Shown here: one piece after another, positions 10,982-21,293 of the stretch
Layout of the letters: every line of letters begins with the position of its first letter
How positions within the stretch are numbered: position 1 is the first letter of the stretch
DNA from: Brachypodium distachyon
Taxonomy: Eukaryota > Streptophyta > Magnoliopsida > Poales > Poaceae
Assembly (NCBI RefSeq): GCF_000005505.3
Contig: NC_016131.3
Location: 64,155,355-64,219,354 of the forward strand
DNA length: 64,000 bases
Reading direction: 5' to 3'
Position numbers and translations under genes: made by a program
The notes under the pieces: model-generated
The model's input: the letters and a program-made list of their open reading frames with translations, nothing else
Databases searched by the model: none
Told to the model about the DNA's origin: nothing

Positions 10982-13900
10982 ATGGCGGAAGCGGCGGCGC
11001 TCTTCTCGCTCTCCGCGGCCGCCGTGGTGGAGGACGTGCTGCGGGAGCACGGGAGCCGCCTCAACGACCGCGACCTCGCCACCCGCAGGGCGGACGAAGC
11101 CGGTGCGCCTCTAGCGCTTCTCCCCTCACCTCATCTCACGTCGGCTGTTATTAGCTGTCTCTGCTGCTTCGGCTGGCTCGCTCATGCCGTCACCGCGTGT
11201 CGCTGAATTTTGCTTCGGTTGGTGGTGCAGCTGCGAGGCGGAACGAGGCGGCGGGGTGGCTGCGCCGCGTGGTAGGGGCAGTCGCCGGGCGCGACCTGCC
11301 GGAGGAGCCGTCGGAGGAGGAGTTCCGCCTCGGCCTACGCAACGGCCAGATCCTCTGCGGCGCGCTAAACAGGGTGCACCCAGGCGCTGTCCCCAAGGCA
11401 AGCACGCACTCGTTGTGTTCGTTAATTTGATCCGCTTACGGCCCCCGTCTCGCTTCTGCTGACATGACACGTGGGGGTGCTGTGATGTTACGCGCGCGCA
11501 CGCAGGTTGTCACGGCAGACTCGGCTCTGCAGCCGGACGGCGCGGCGCTGTCGGCGTTCCAGTACTTCGAGAACGTCCGCAACTTCCTCGTGGCGGCGCA
11601 GGAGATCGGCTTGCCGTGCTTCGAGGCCTCCGATTTGGAGCAGGTTCGTGTCGGCGCATTGCGCCCAATTGTTCCACCACGTACCCCACGCGGCCTTGCT
11701 TGCAGCTCCAGCAAAGCGCTGATGACGGCATCCTTGCTTTAGACGCACTCTCTCAAAGGAGCTGCCTGTGTCCCTCATGCGCCCTTTTGCCTTTCTGGAC
11801 GCAGGGCGGGAAGAACGCCAGGGTGGTGAACTGCGTGCTGGCACTCAAGTCGTACGGTGACTGGAAGCAATGCGGTGGCACCGGGGTGTGGAAGTATGGG
11901 GGGAACTTGAAGCCGTCGGCTTCAGGGAAGTCCTTGGTGAGGAAGAACTCAGAGCCGTTTCGGAGGTGCCAATCGATGAGCGAAGCGGAAGCGCCCTATG
12001 AAGAGGCTGGATTCAATGGCGATCCTCATCTTGATTATGGTGACATGGTTAGCTTCCTGCATTGCTATGTTGTCTTGTCTTGGTTTGTGTGATGCAATCT
12101 TGTTGAAGGGTCAGTGCGTGATGTGTTATTTCTTCAAACAGTCCAGGTCGCGTCCGCTGAAAATGCTTGTTAGCGCGGTTCTGTCCGACAAGAGGCCGGA
12201 TGAAATTCCTCAGGTAGGTCAATCTGCTTCCTTGATTTTATTTTCTAGATGCCTAGATGGTATACTACTTAAATGGAATATATGCCAATTGGATCCCTTT
12301 TCATCCCTGGTGTTGTTTTTATGCAGCTCTTAGAGTCCATGTTGAGTAAACTTGTCGATGAATTCGAGAATCGATTGAATAGCCAAAATGAATTGGTATG
12401 TTTGGTACCATCTGCTCATCTTTTATATCTTATTTTTGGAATCCTTCCGCATACTGACATATGGCAGTATGTAGTACTTGCAATTGGCAATCTGACAACC
12501 AAAACCAATCCATTTGGACAGGTGAAGGCAGCTCTGAAAAGTAGTACAGACGGCACCAAATCCTTCTCGAAAGGCAAGGTCCTGGTCGAAACCACTCCGA
12601 ATTACTGTGACAGAAAGGCAAGCTATGAGTTACTCTTGTTTATGCTACTAAAGTATGCAGCTAACTGTGATAGTTAGGATTACTATGACACTATTTTTGG
12701 CTCATCCAACATCATCTTTTGTTTCATCCTCTGTAGATGGATACGACAGAGAATTATTTGAAGCATAAACAAACAAAAAAAGAAACATTATGTAAAGTGA
12801 CATTGAAGCAACATTCAATTCTCCAACAGCAGTCAAAGCATGTTGAGGTAGTACCTAAGTGTTCAGTTTCATCCATATTTCTTGATAGTGACATTGCTGT
12901 TCATGTTTCTTGTCTCTAGGAACTTAAGGCCAACCTTGAAACAACAAAAGTGGGTATGGAGTATATACAAATGAAGTATGTTGAGGATCTCAACCTATTA
13001 GGTAATATGAGTGTGCTTTCAGTGCTTCACTAAACTACTTTAATATTTTTTTTACTTACAAAATTACCCATTTGCAAAATTCATTTCAGGAAGGCATCTG
13101 TTTAGCCTTGCACATGCCGCCTCAGGTTACCACAAAGTTCTTGAAGAAAATAGAAAGCTATACAATCAGGTGCAAGATCTTAAAGGTATGCTTGTTGATT
13201 GAATTTTTACACTCGAGAACGGAGCGATGCTCATTGGGCTAGATGTGCAAGTGCTATTTCCTGTGGTCGAGTTTCTCAAATTACAAATGTCGCATGTGCT
13301 AGTGCCATTGTTAGAGTTTTTCTATGAACAATTGAACATTTACACTGAGTTTCTGACCCAATAAAGGAAATTGGTACATCGAGAAAATGTAGTCTAAATC
13401 TTAAATTTATTTTATATGTATAGGTAGTATCAGGGTATATTGTAGGATACGACCCTTCTTACCGGGACAAGTAAGTTCTTCCACTGTTGGCTGCATTGAT
13501 GATGGAAATATTACGATTCTCACTCCATCGAAATCTGGAAAGGAAGGACGGAAATCTTTTAGCTTCAACAAGGTTTTTGGCCCATCTTCAACTCAAGGTA
13601 TTTTACCATGTCCCTATTTCTCCTTTCTTTCATTATCTTATACTATCGAAGAAGATTCAGAGTTTTCTGTTGTGCAGACGAGGTGTTCTTAGATACTCAA
13701 CCCCTTATTCGCTCTGTTCTTGATGGATACAACGTTTGTATCTTCGCATACGGCCAAACTGGATCAGGAAAGACATACACAATGGTGAGGAGTGAGGACA
13801 ATGGCACAATGCCAATAATCTGTCAAATATTGTGAACAATACAAATTAAGATATCTTTAAATTATATGACGAATTTACCATAGAGGTCCTATATATCTTA

Positions 13901-16613
13901 ACATCTTCTCTGTCTGTTTTATGTAGAGTGGGCCTAAGATCATGACTGAGCAAACTCAAGGGGTAAACTATCGGGCACTTGGTGACTTATTTAAGCTTGC
14001 TGAAAAAAGGAAAGGAACTTTTGTCTATGATATTGCTGTGCAAATGATCGAGATTTACAATGAGCAAGTCAGGGATCTTCTCATTAATGATGGTCTCAAC
14101 AAAAGATATCCTTACTGAATTCTGTCAAATTATGCCAGTTTGTTTTTATTACATATTGCTTTCGTAAGAAAATTCGTGAACTGTTATATCTATAATTTCC
14201 TTAACGATATACACGTTGGAGATTCGGAATAATTCTCAAAATGGACTTAACGTGCCGGATGCAAGCCTTGTACGTGTGGCATCTACAATGGACGTAATGG
14301 AATTGATGAATATTGGACATAAGAATCGTGCTGTGGGTGCCACTGCATTAAACGATCGGAGTAGTCGTTCCCACAGGTAATTTCACAACCTTTTCTGTGT
14401 AACTAAATTGCTCCAAAGTATTTGACATAATAATGTAATATAACGCAGTATTCTTTTAATCTTGCAGTTGCTTAACCGTTCATGTTCAAGGAAAAGATTT
14501 GACATCAGGGAACATTATTCGTGGCTGCATGCATTTAGTTGATCTTGCAGGCAGCGAACGGGTTGACAAGTCAGAGGTCACCGGAGAAAGGTTAAAAGAA
14601 GCACAGCATATTAACAGATCACTATCAGCCTTGGGGGATGTAATTGCTTCACTTGCCCAAAAGAATGTACACGTACCTTACAGGAATAGTAAACTAACAC
14701 AACTCCTCCAAGACTCTCTTGGTAAGGCTGTCTTGCAATTTCTGCACATCAGTGCTCACTGCTGAGTGTAACTTGCATTGTTTTTAATTGGCGTATATCA
14801 ATGTATCAACAGGTGGTCAGGCCAAAACCTTGATGTTCGTTCATATAAGTCCGGAGAGTGATGCTGTTGGAGAAACCATAAGCACCTTGAAATTTGCTGA
14901 GCGTGTTTCTACAGTTGAACTTGGTGCTGCTCGACTTAATAAAGAATCCGGAGAAGTTAGAGAGCTGAAGGAGCAGGTTTGTTCCTTCTACTGTGTGACC
15001 ATGATCTTTTGTTACTGCCCTCCTTTTCAAGACTTTCATAATCTCTATTCTTATTCAGGTTTCTCGACTCAAAACAGCATTAGCAACAAAAGATTCAGGA
15101 TCGGAACAAAACATTACCCGACACAGTGAGGCATTTAACACGAAGACGCCTTCTCCTGGTTTTTCAAATAGGCGACAGGGCAGTTGCGATTTGCTGTCTA
15201 GCCAAACTAACTTCAGGCAACCAATGGAGGATGTCGGAAACATAGAGGTAACTGTGCTGTGAACTTTTGTATTAGATCATTTATGTTCCTTTTATCCTCC
15301 ACATTGTATGTACCTTTTTACTGCATTGATCATATACTCACTGTCCTTTCAGCTTCCCTTTTTGGTGTTTTATACATTATGCGTTGCTTGATTTTTCTAC
15401 AGGTTAGATCCAATCCTACATTGAGACAAAAGAAACCAAGCTTTGATCTTCAGGATTTGTTGGCATCAAATGATTCTCCTTCGTGGCCGGACAGCAATTC
15501 AAGGGTAAATTTTCAGATGGGAGAAGAAAGAGAAACAGTTTGTGGGGATTGGGTAGATAAGGTTGTGGTGAACAATAATCACTCACTCGGTGATTGGGAA
15601 GGAGACAACACAGCTTTACCTGACTTCTTTTACCAAAGATACCATTCAGGTATGAGAGATGAGCCGCAAAGACCTCGGTTTTGCTCGACAAACACCGATG
15701 ATTCTGATGACATTGATATTGCAACGAGTGATTCCTCAGAATCAGATGCACTATGGCAGTTCAATGTCCAAAGCATGAATAGTTCGGTAATTGAGAGTGG
15801 ATCAAAGGTCAAGAGACCACAAACAAAGATAAGAGAGACCTCAGATACAAGGTAACCATTTTATCCTGATAATATAGTTAACATCACAGTACACAAATAT
15901 GTGTATTAATTTGAATAGTAGCATGGGAAACAAAACACATAATCAATCACCATAGTAAAACTCATCCTATTTAAATTACTATCGAGTTATTTCTTGAAGC
16001 TGTACCATGTGTTATGAATTATGACCTAAATGTTGCATGGACATCCCAGTATGATTAATTAGTGATCGAAAAATACAGTTTGGTTAATGCATCATTTTCT
16101 AGAGAACCCTGATGCACATTTTAATTTAAGAGGAGAAACATTTCATCCATGAAGGTGATCCTACATTCAACAATGTTGTTTGGCAAGCTTAATGACAGAG
16201 CTTCTTTTTTTATAGAGGAGGGAAGACCATTGGCCTCTGTATCTATTGATGCACGCAGCCCCATTATTTATTATTGAAGTTTCATCAGCATGCTGAAAAT
16301 ATGCTCTTAATACATGTTTTATCTAAACAACCTCTAAAAATCTCACTCTATTTTGTAATATTTTAAAAAGAGTGTAAATCAAGGGAGGAAGTACAATTTA
16401 GTAGACCATTTGCATAAGATTCATCGATTTTCCTACTTGAAGACTAATTCATTTGTTGCGTGTTCTCTGCTTATCAGAACACCAAACCAGTCTCAAATAC
16501 CAACAGCGTCAAGAAAACCATCAAACGGACCAAACAGATCTGGAAGGCAACCTCTAAGTGCTACCGATGGGAGAAGGCTTTCATCAAATGGTAGACACGC
16601 TGGTACAAAGTAG
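10982..16613 (+). CDS. Kinesin-14 (KIN-14) with N-terminal calponin-homology domain
   Basis: Nineteen exons: 10982-11102, 11231-11397, 11506-11643, 11805-12047, 12142-12213, 12327-12395, 12522-12617, 12737-12847, 12920-13001, 13090-13185, 13424-13597, 13678-13784, 13927-14105, 14215-14376, 14468-14721, 14813-14976, 15059-15247, 15403-15851 and 16478-16613. They sum to 3009 nt, or 1002 residues. Residues 41-165 form a calponin-homology (actin-binding) domain ([27 protein letters not shown]). A helical stalk follows (about 225-398). The motor spans about 399-730, beginning [12 protein letters not shown], with P-loop GQTGSGKT at 482-489, switch I NDRSSRSH and switch II DLAGSER. The tail is Ser-rich and low-complexity. 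A neck before an internal motor marks the minus-end-directed plant KCH class, which links actin and microtubules. Three introns are non-canonical: GC-AG at 11398-11505 and 12618-12736, and AT-AC at 14106-14214. Confidence 0.93.
14106..14214 (+). other. U12-type AT-AC intron in the kinesin motor domain
   Basis: The intron starts ATATCCTTAC, which matches the U12 donor consensus. It carries TTTCCTTAAC at 14196-14205, matching the U12 branch site with about 10 bases to the acceptor, and ends ATACAC. Splicing here joins AAAAG to GTTGGAG and gives NKRLEIRNN in frame. No GT-AG pair gives an open frame at this point. It would be removed by the minor spliceosome. Confidence 0.88.
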
Positions 16614-17322
16614 GGACTGCAAAAATGATCTTCTGCATTTTTTCCTGGCTTTCTTTCAACGCTTGTTTTGAGGGGTTGCGAGGTTGTTCTCAAGTACAGC
16701 AATGAGTGACAATAAGTCCAATTGATTGTGTCAGTGTGGTGAGGTGTGATCTCAGCAGCTGGTGTGTGAGGCCATTAGCCTTTTTTTAATTGGCCTATCA
16801 GGCTACGTTGAGTTTTTTTTGTAATTCTTTGTGTCATGTCCATAGTATATAATGAAAAGAAAGGAAATGTATTGACAAAAGCTGATTTCTAATTTCTCTC
16901 TTTGAACGCTTTCATCTTTTGATACAGGCTCGCTTTGATTATCTCTCTCAAATTTCTTAAAGGAAATGTAGCGACACTGTTTTGGTTGGAGTTCTTTTGA
17001 ATGAACGTATGATTTCCATGGGTCCACTCCATGAAATTCATAATCGTGTCTGATATTTGTTCAATTCAGCTAATGTGACATATAATTGACTTACAACTAA
17101 CCCAGACTTCCTCTTTAATTTTTTATTGACCGACTACTGCAGAGGATCCTCGATTTAACGGTTGTATTGTGACAGCCTTGAATAGGTCATGTAACTCTAA
17201 TTTCAGTTTATCTGTTGCAGAAATACCACATAACTATGCTTGTTGAAATGTCCTAGCATTCTCTCAATGCTTGTCCTACATATCGTCTCATGCATTCCTT
17301 GCAGTAGAACACTGGTTCGTTT
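16614..17322. other. Kinesin 3' flank
   Basis: Probable 3' UTR over the first roughly 240 bases (ending near ATAATGAAAAG at 16850), then AT-rich spacer. Nothing else recognised. Confidence 0.4.
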
Positions 17323-17828
17323 TCATTTGTATATATTTGAAATAGGCACAATTACTGCCAACACAATAAAGTCTTGGTGATTCGTTCGAGAAGAGAGAAA
17401 ATATTTCGTTAAGAGAAAAATATGCCGCACCTTTCCCAGCTTGGATTGGATACGGAGAGCGAACCCGTGGACGTAAAGAAACAGTGGCCTCACGTAAGCC
17501 TGAAACCGAGTACAGTAAGCATGGTTTGCAAATGCACGATCAAGACGCTTACATGAGTATCTCTTAACCGGTCCATACACACCTGCGGCCATGTCATCTC
17601 CTTGTTTTTCATGACTATACAAGATCTCGTTGAAATCAACAATGCAAACCCACAGGAGATTCACCTTCGGATTGCCATAGAAACCTGCACATGAAAATTT
17701 CCAACCGTTTCCCGCTGAGTTTAGTTTTCGATAGGAAATGGATTTCGGGTTCCTCCTTCTGGGCAGCCAGAAGACCACGGACTGTCGGCTTGTTCCTTAG
17801 CCCCTAGCAGTTCCATGCCACAACTTTC
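17323..17828 (-). pseudogene. LINE ORF2 5' end (AP-endonuclease domain), dead
   Basis: Read on the minus strand from about 17828, the frame begins KVVAWNC, stop, GLRNKPTVRGLL, which is the canonical start of plant LINE ORF2. It continues with NGWKFSCAGFYGNP, VDFNEILYSHEKQGDD and RLDRAFAN. These are the endonuclease signatures normally written GFYG-P, GDFNE-L and RLDRALAN. It has an in-frame TAG at the start and internal deletions, and the reverse transcriptase is missing. It lies in the same orientation as the ORF1 remnant on the other side of the 880-bp Tourist-like insertion. Confidence 0.8.
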
Positions 17829-17990
17829 ATTTGTACGCGGGGCTGAATATGTAGACTTGCATTTATTGGTTCATTTCAGCTCTTCTCTTCATTCACTGGT
17901 GTCATCTCCACGTCTCTCTTCAACTTTTTTAGCTCACCACGCCTTTCTGTCTCCTCTTCCAAACTCTTCTTCATCCCGTGGCACCACTAA

Positions 17991-18870
17991 GGGTGCGTTT
18001 GGTTTAGATTTGCTTTTCAAAGAAGCCGCTTTGCTTTTTTTCTCCCAAAAAGCTGCTTTTTTTTTCTTGCCGTGGAAAAGTACAAAAGCTTGTTTGGTTT
18101 AGATTTGACTTTTCTTTCATCTTCTCTGCAGAACCTCTCTCCGAATCCCTGTACATAGCAGCACCGCCACAATTAATTTGCCTGGCCGATCGCGACTCCC
18201 CATCCCATGCGACACCGATCCCCTCCCCTCCCCTCCCCGCCCCACAGCTGGTCTGTTGGCGCCCACACCAGCTCCCCAAATCCCCAACAGAAAAGGTGGC
18301 CGTCGGAGGAGCCGCCATCGGGGATGTGAGTTCGAGTGGGGTAGCAGTGGAGGGGTCTCCCCGTGATGCGGTGGCAGGGGCAAGCTGGCCGGGATACGAC
18401 GTGGCAGGAGGCTCGGAGGGGAGTCGGAGTGGGGCGGGCTGGGGACCTGCGTCGGAGCGGGGTGGCCGGGGGATAGTCGTCGTGGGCTTGTGGAAGGACG
18501 GCGGGGGACAGGCTGGAACGGATTGGGGAAGGCTGGGGAAAGGCGTGCAGGTGAGCTGCGCCGCTAGAGGGGAATGCCGCCGCTGGGCGCCGACGGCTAC
18601 GGTTGGTGCTTGGCTTGCTCGATGCGGAAGGACCAGGCGGCACTGTTTCTGTCTCTCGGTGAGGTAGAGGAGAAACACGAAACGTTTTTCACTTAAGGGA
18701 TGGCAGCATGGGTAAAAAAGCAACCGTAAGTACCTGTGGACCTACTTTGAGAATTGTACTACGAAAAGCAATCCTCTTTTTTGCTTTTTGCTTTGAGAAA
18801 TACCCCTTTGGTTAGCTTTTTTTTTATTTTCAAAAGCAAAAGCAGGAAAGCAAGCTACCCAAACGCACCC
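17991..18870. mobile_element. 880-bp PIF/Harbinger (Tourist-like) non-autonomous element
   Basis: Perfect 12-bp terminal inverted repeats, GGGTGCGTTTGG at 17991 and CCAAACGCACCC ending at 18870, are flanked by TAA on both sides (17988-17990 and 18871-18873). TAA duplications with this terminus define Tourist-type elements. Subterminal A/T runs carry repeated TTGCTTTT motifs in inverted orientation. The centre, about 18180-18660, is strikingly GC-rich, unlike a typical small Tourist MITE, and may be acquired sequence. It encodes no recognised transposase. It interrupts the minus-strand LINE. Confidence 0.85.
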
Positions 18871-20340
18871 TAAGTACTACACGATTCTGATCTTGCTTTC
18901 TTGGAGCACACGACCTTTTGTATGTCCCCAGCGTTATCTTTTCTCACATATGTCCCAACACTCAAAACCACGGTGTCTTGCTTCTCCTTCTCACGTACCA
19001 CTGAAGCTTGGTTCTCAACACTTTGCATCGAGTGCACGGGAATGTTCCCTACCTTCACATGCCCTAAAAGTAGGGTTCTGCCCTGCAGCTCCTTAAACCC
19101 GTCATCATCATCCGGCCTCACCTTCTTCTCTTGGAATAACACATTTCTTTACTTTTCTTAGAGCCTTGCAGGTCCTTCACCCATATGTCATCTGACAACA
19201 TCTTTAATGGGCTTGTGACCTCATGAAAGGACACTTCCTTCACATGGTTTCATTCTTTGTCTCTTCTCAGTCCATACCGTCGTTGACTGAGCCACTCCCC
19301 ACAATGTGGTCATTGTTTTTCCATCCCCCTCCTCCCCTACTATCACCATTCCACGAGCTTCTCTACCCACTACTGTCCATACGTCGTTGGGCCAACTTTC
19401 AAAATGCTGCACATCACCACTTTTCAGTTTGACCCCACAATATTTGTCAATGTGCCCTATAATTATACATGTATACAGAACTCCGGGAGGAACTCATAGG
19501 CAAAGGAACACCACCGTTCTTTCTCCTCTTCCCTTGATACCTCCATGCTCTGACCCCTTCTCTTATTCCTCCGTTTGCAACATGATCTCTCTCATCAGGA
19601 ACTTATCATTTTGCAGCCGTACTTTGATCCGCAAGATTTGACAAATATCCATCACATTCCCACCCACATCCACATCCAGAGTTTCTCCTATCTCATCACC
19701 AATCACCTCGTTCTATTCATCATCCCTAGTGGCAACTTCGCTAGGTACCTGCACCCAGATTTGACAAATACGCTTCAAAAGTTTTATTCGACACTAAACC
19801 TTTGATCACTGAGAGATCATTGCTAAACTTCTGTACACACCCTCTAAGGACATTACTTTTACCGGATTCTTGATGAAACATGAAAAGTAAAATGTTAGCC
19901 CCCAGATCCTTGCAGTCATCACCACATAGCGAGCACCAGATCCGATCAACTGATTGGGCTAATCCCACAACGAAGATCAGATTCTCCGATACCAACTTAC
20001 CCACAACCCAAGCTTAACCTCACCAACCGCCCTGGGCCCTAACCACCTGATCTTCAGGCCTTTACGTTCCGCCTCCAGTAAGTCTTGTTTCTTCATGAGG
20101 TTCTCCACGGCTCTCGAGGTCGAAGGCACACACACTAGGTTAATGGTGTTGTACGATTGCATGACCTAGCACACATGAAAGGTTTTTGGTGGAAAGCCGT
20201 GGGATCGGCAAGAAGATAAGGCCCAAACCACAATCCTAACCAGCTTGGACAAAAGATCGAGAGGAAGGGAGACGAATCGGGGTTTACCCGATGGAGCGGA
20301 GGAGATTGACTTTGAAGAGGTTTGGGTGTCACTGCAATCG
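18871..20340 (-). pseudogene. LINE ORF1 (gag-like, CCHC knuckle) remnant
   Basis: On the minus strand the region around 19400-19510 reads YEFLPEFC, then after a one-base frame change CIIIGHIDKYC and VKLKSGDVQHFESWPND. Together these form the zinc-knuckle block (zf-CCHC_4 type) of grass LINE ORF1. Upstream, near 19635-19680, LDVDVDVGGNVMDICQILRI and IKVRLQNDKFLMREI match the conserved stretch that precedes the knuckle. Many frameshifts and stops are present. The orientation and order (ORF1, then ORF2 endonuclease at 17.8 kb) make this one element later split by the Tourist-like insertion. Confidence 0.75.
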
Positions 20341-20559
20341 CCGAAACCTAGACAAACCGTCATACGAGTGACAGACTCGACATATTTTCGATTAGAATTT
20401 TTTTTATCAGTAGGAGCAGCACGCCAATCTACTGAGTATGTAGCTAGCTTCGATTTTGTACCTTGTTTTCTGATTGAGGATGCTCAATTAGATATGATAT
20501 CAATGAAATAAAGCCTTGCGCGGTAGTCTAAAAAAAATCTATTGGGTATCTCTATAGAA

Positions 20560-20960
20560 CAGCACTAGTACACATAACATAGCCCAGTTATCGTTAACCA
20601 ACGGGCCGTGCAAAAGAAAGCCCGCGAGCCCACCGTGCCCGCCAGTTGCGGGCTCGGCCCGACACGATGCTATGCGGGCAGTGCCGGTCCATAAACCGCC
20701 TAAGGCCGTGGCTGGGTTACATTTTTTATACACTTTATCTTTGTATATTCTTTGCGAGCGCCGGCTAAACTGGCCTGAGCCGGCCCGACCAAAGCAGTGC
20801 CTGGGCCTAAGATTTGCTGAAGCAGGCCAATATAAACAGATTTGGCGGGCCCGGAGCGTGCGGAGCCCGTTTAGCCGCCATTTGCCACCTATGCACGGCC
20901 CAAAAGAAAAAGACCGTATGCAGTCACGGAGCCACCCCACCGCATAGCTTTGCAGATCCC
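20560..20960. repeat. GC-rich GGCCCG/GGGCTCG repeat block
   Basis: GGGCCGTGC, GCCCGCGAGCCC, GCGGGCTCGGCCCG, GAGCCGGCCCG and GGCGGGCCCGG are scattered through a block split by an AT-rich centre. Such GCCCGGCCC-rich ends occur in some grass DNA transposons (compare 48546-48845 in this window). No clear terminal repeats or target duplication were found here. Confidence 0.3.
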
Positions 20961-21228
20961 CCCTTCAAAAAAGAAAAGCTTTGCAGATTGTATTCTCTCT
21001 TTGTTATTTGTACCAAACACCCTATTTTTGTTCTAAATCATAAGAATCCTTTCCGCACTTCCCGTCTGTTCTGCCTTCACTCGCCTCGCTGAATTCCCCA
21101 AACCCGAACTCGCCGCCGTCCGCATTGCGACGCCATTGCCTCCAAATACGAGGAAACGTCGCGCGATCTCAGATCCAGCTTCGTGCCTTATCCTCGGGGT
21201 CACTGAGCAGACCTTTTCCGTGCAAGCA

Positions 21229-21273
21229 ATGGCGTCATTTGAGTGGCCTCTTGGGGGGATGTTTCTTAGGTAG
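21229..21273 (+). other. Upstream ORF in the PP2C leader
   Basis: A 14-codon frame, MASFEWPLGGMFLR then TAG, ends 20 bases before the PP2C ATG. If the leader is unspliced it could lower initiation at the main start. It could also be removed as part of a 5' UTR intron. Confidence 0.35.
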
Positions 21274-21293
21274 GGCTGCAGCAGGGGTTTGTG

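Noticed and set aside
18004..18723. A 239-codon minus-strand frame inside the Tourist-like element
   Set aside because: Proline- and Ser-rich low complexity from GC-rich DNA with no domain. It lies within a transposable element.
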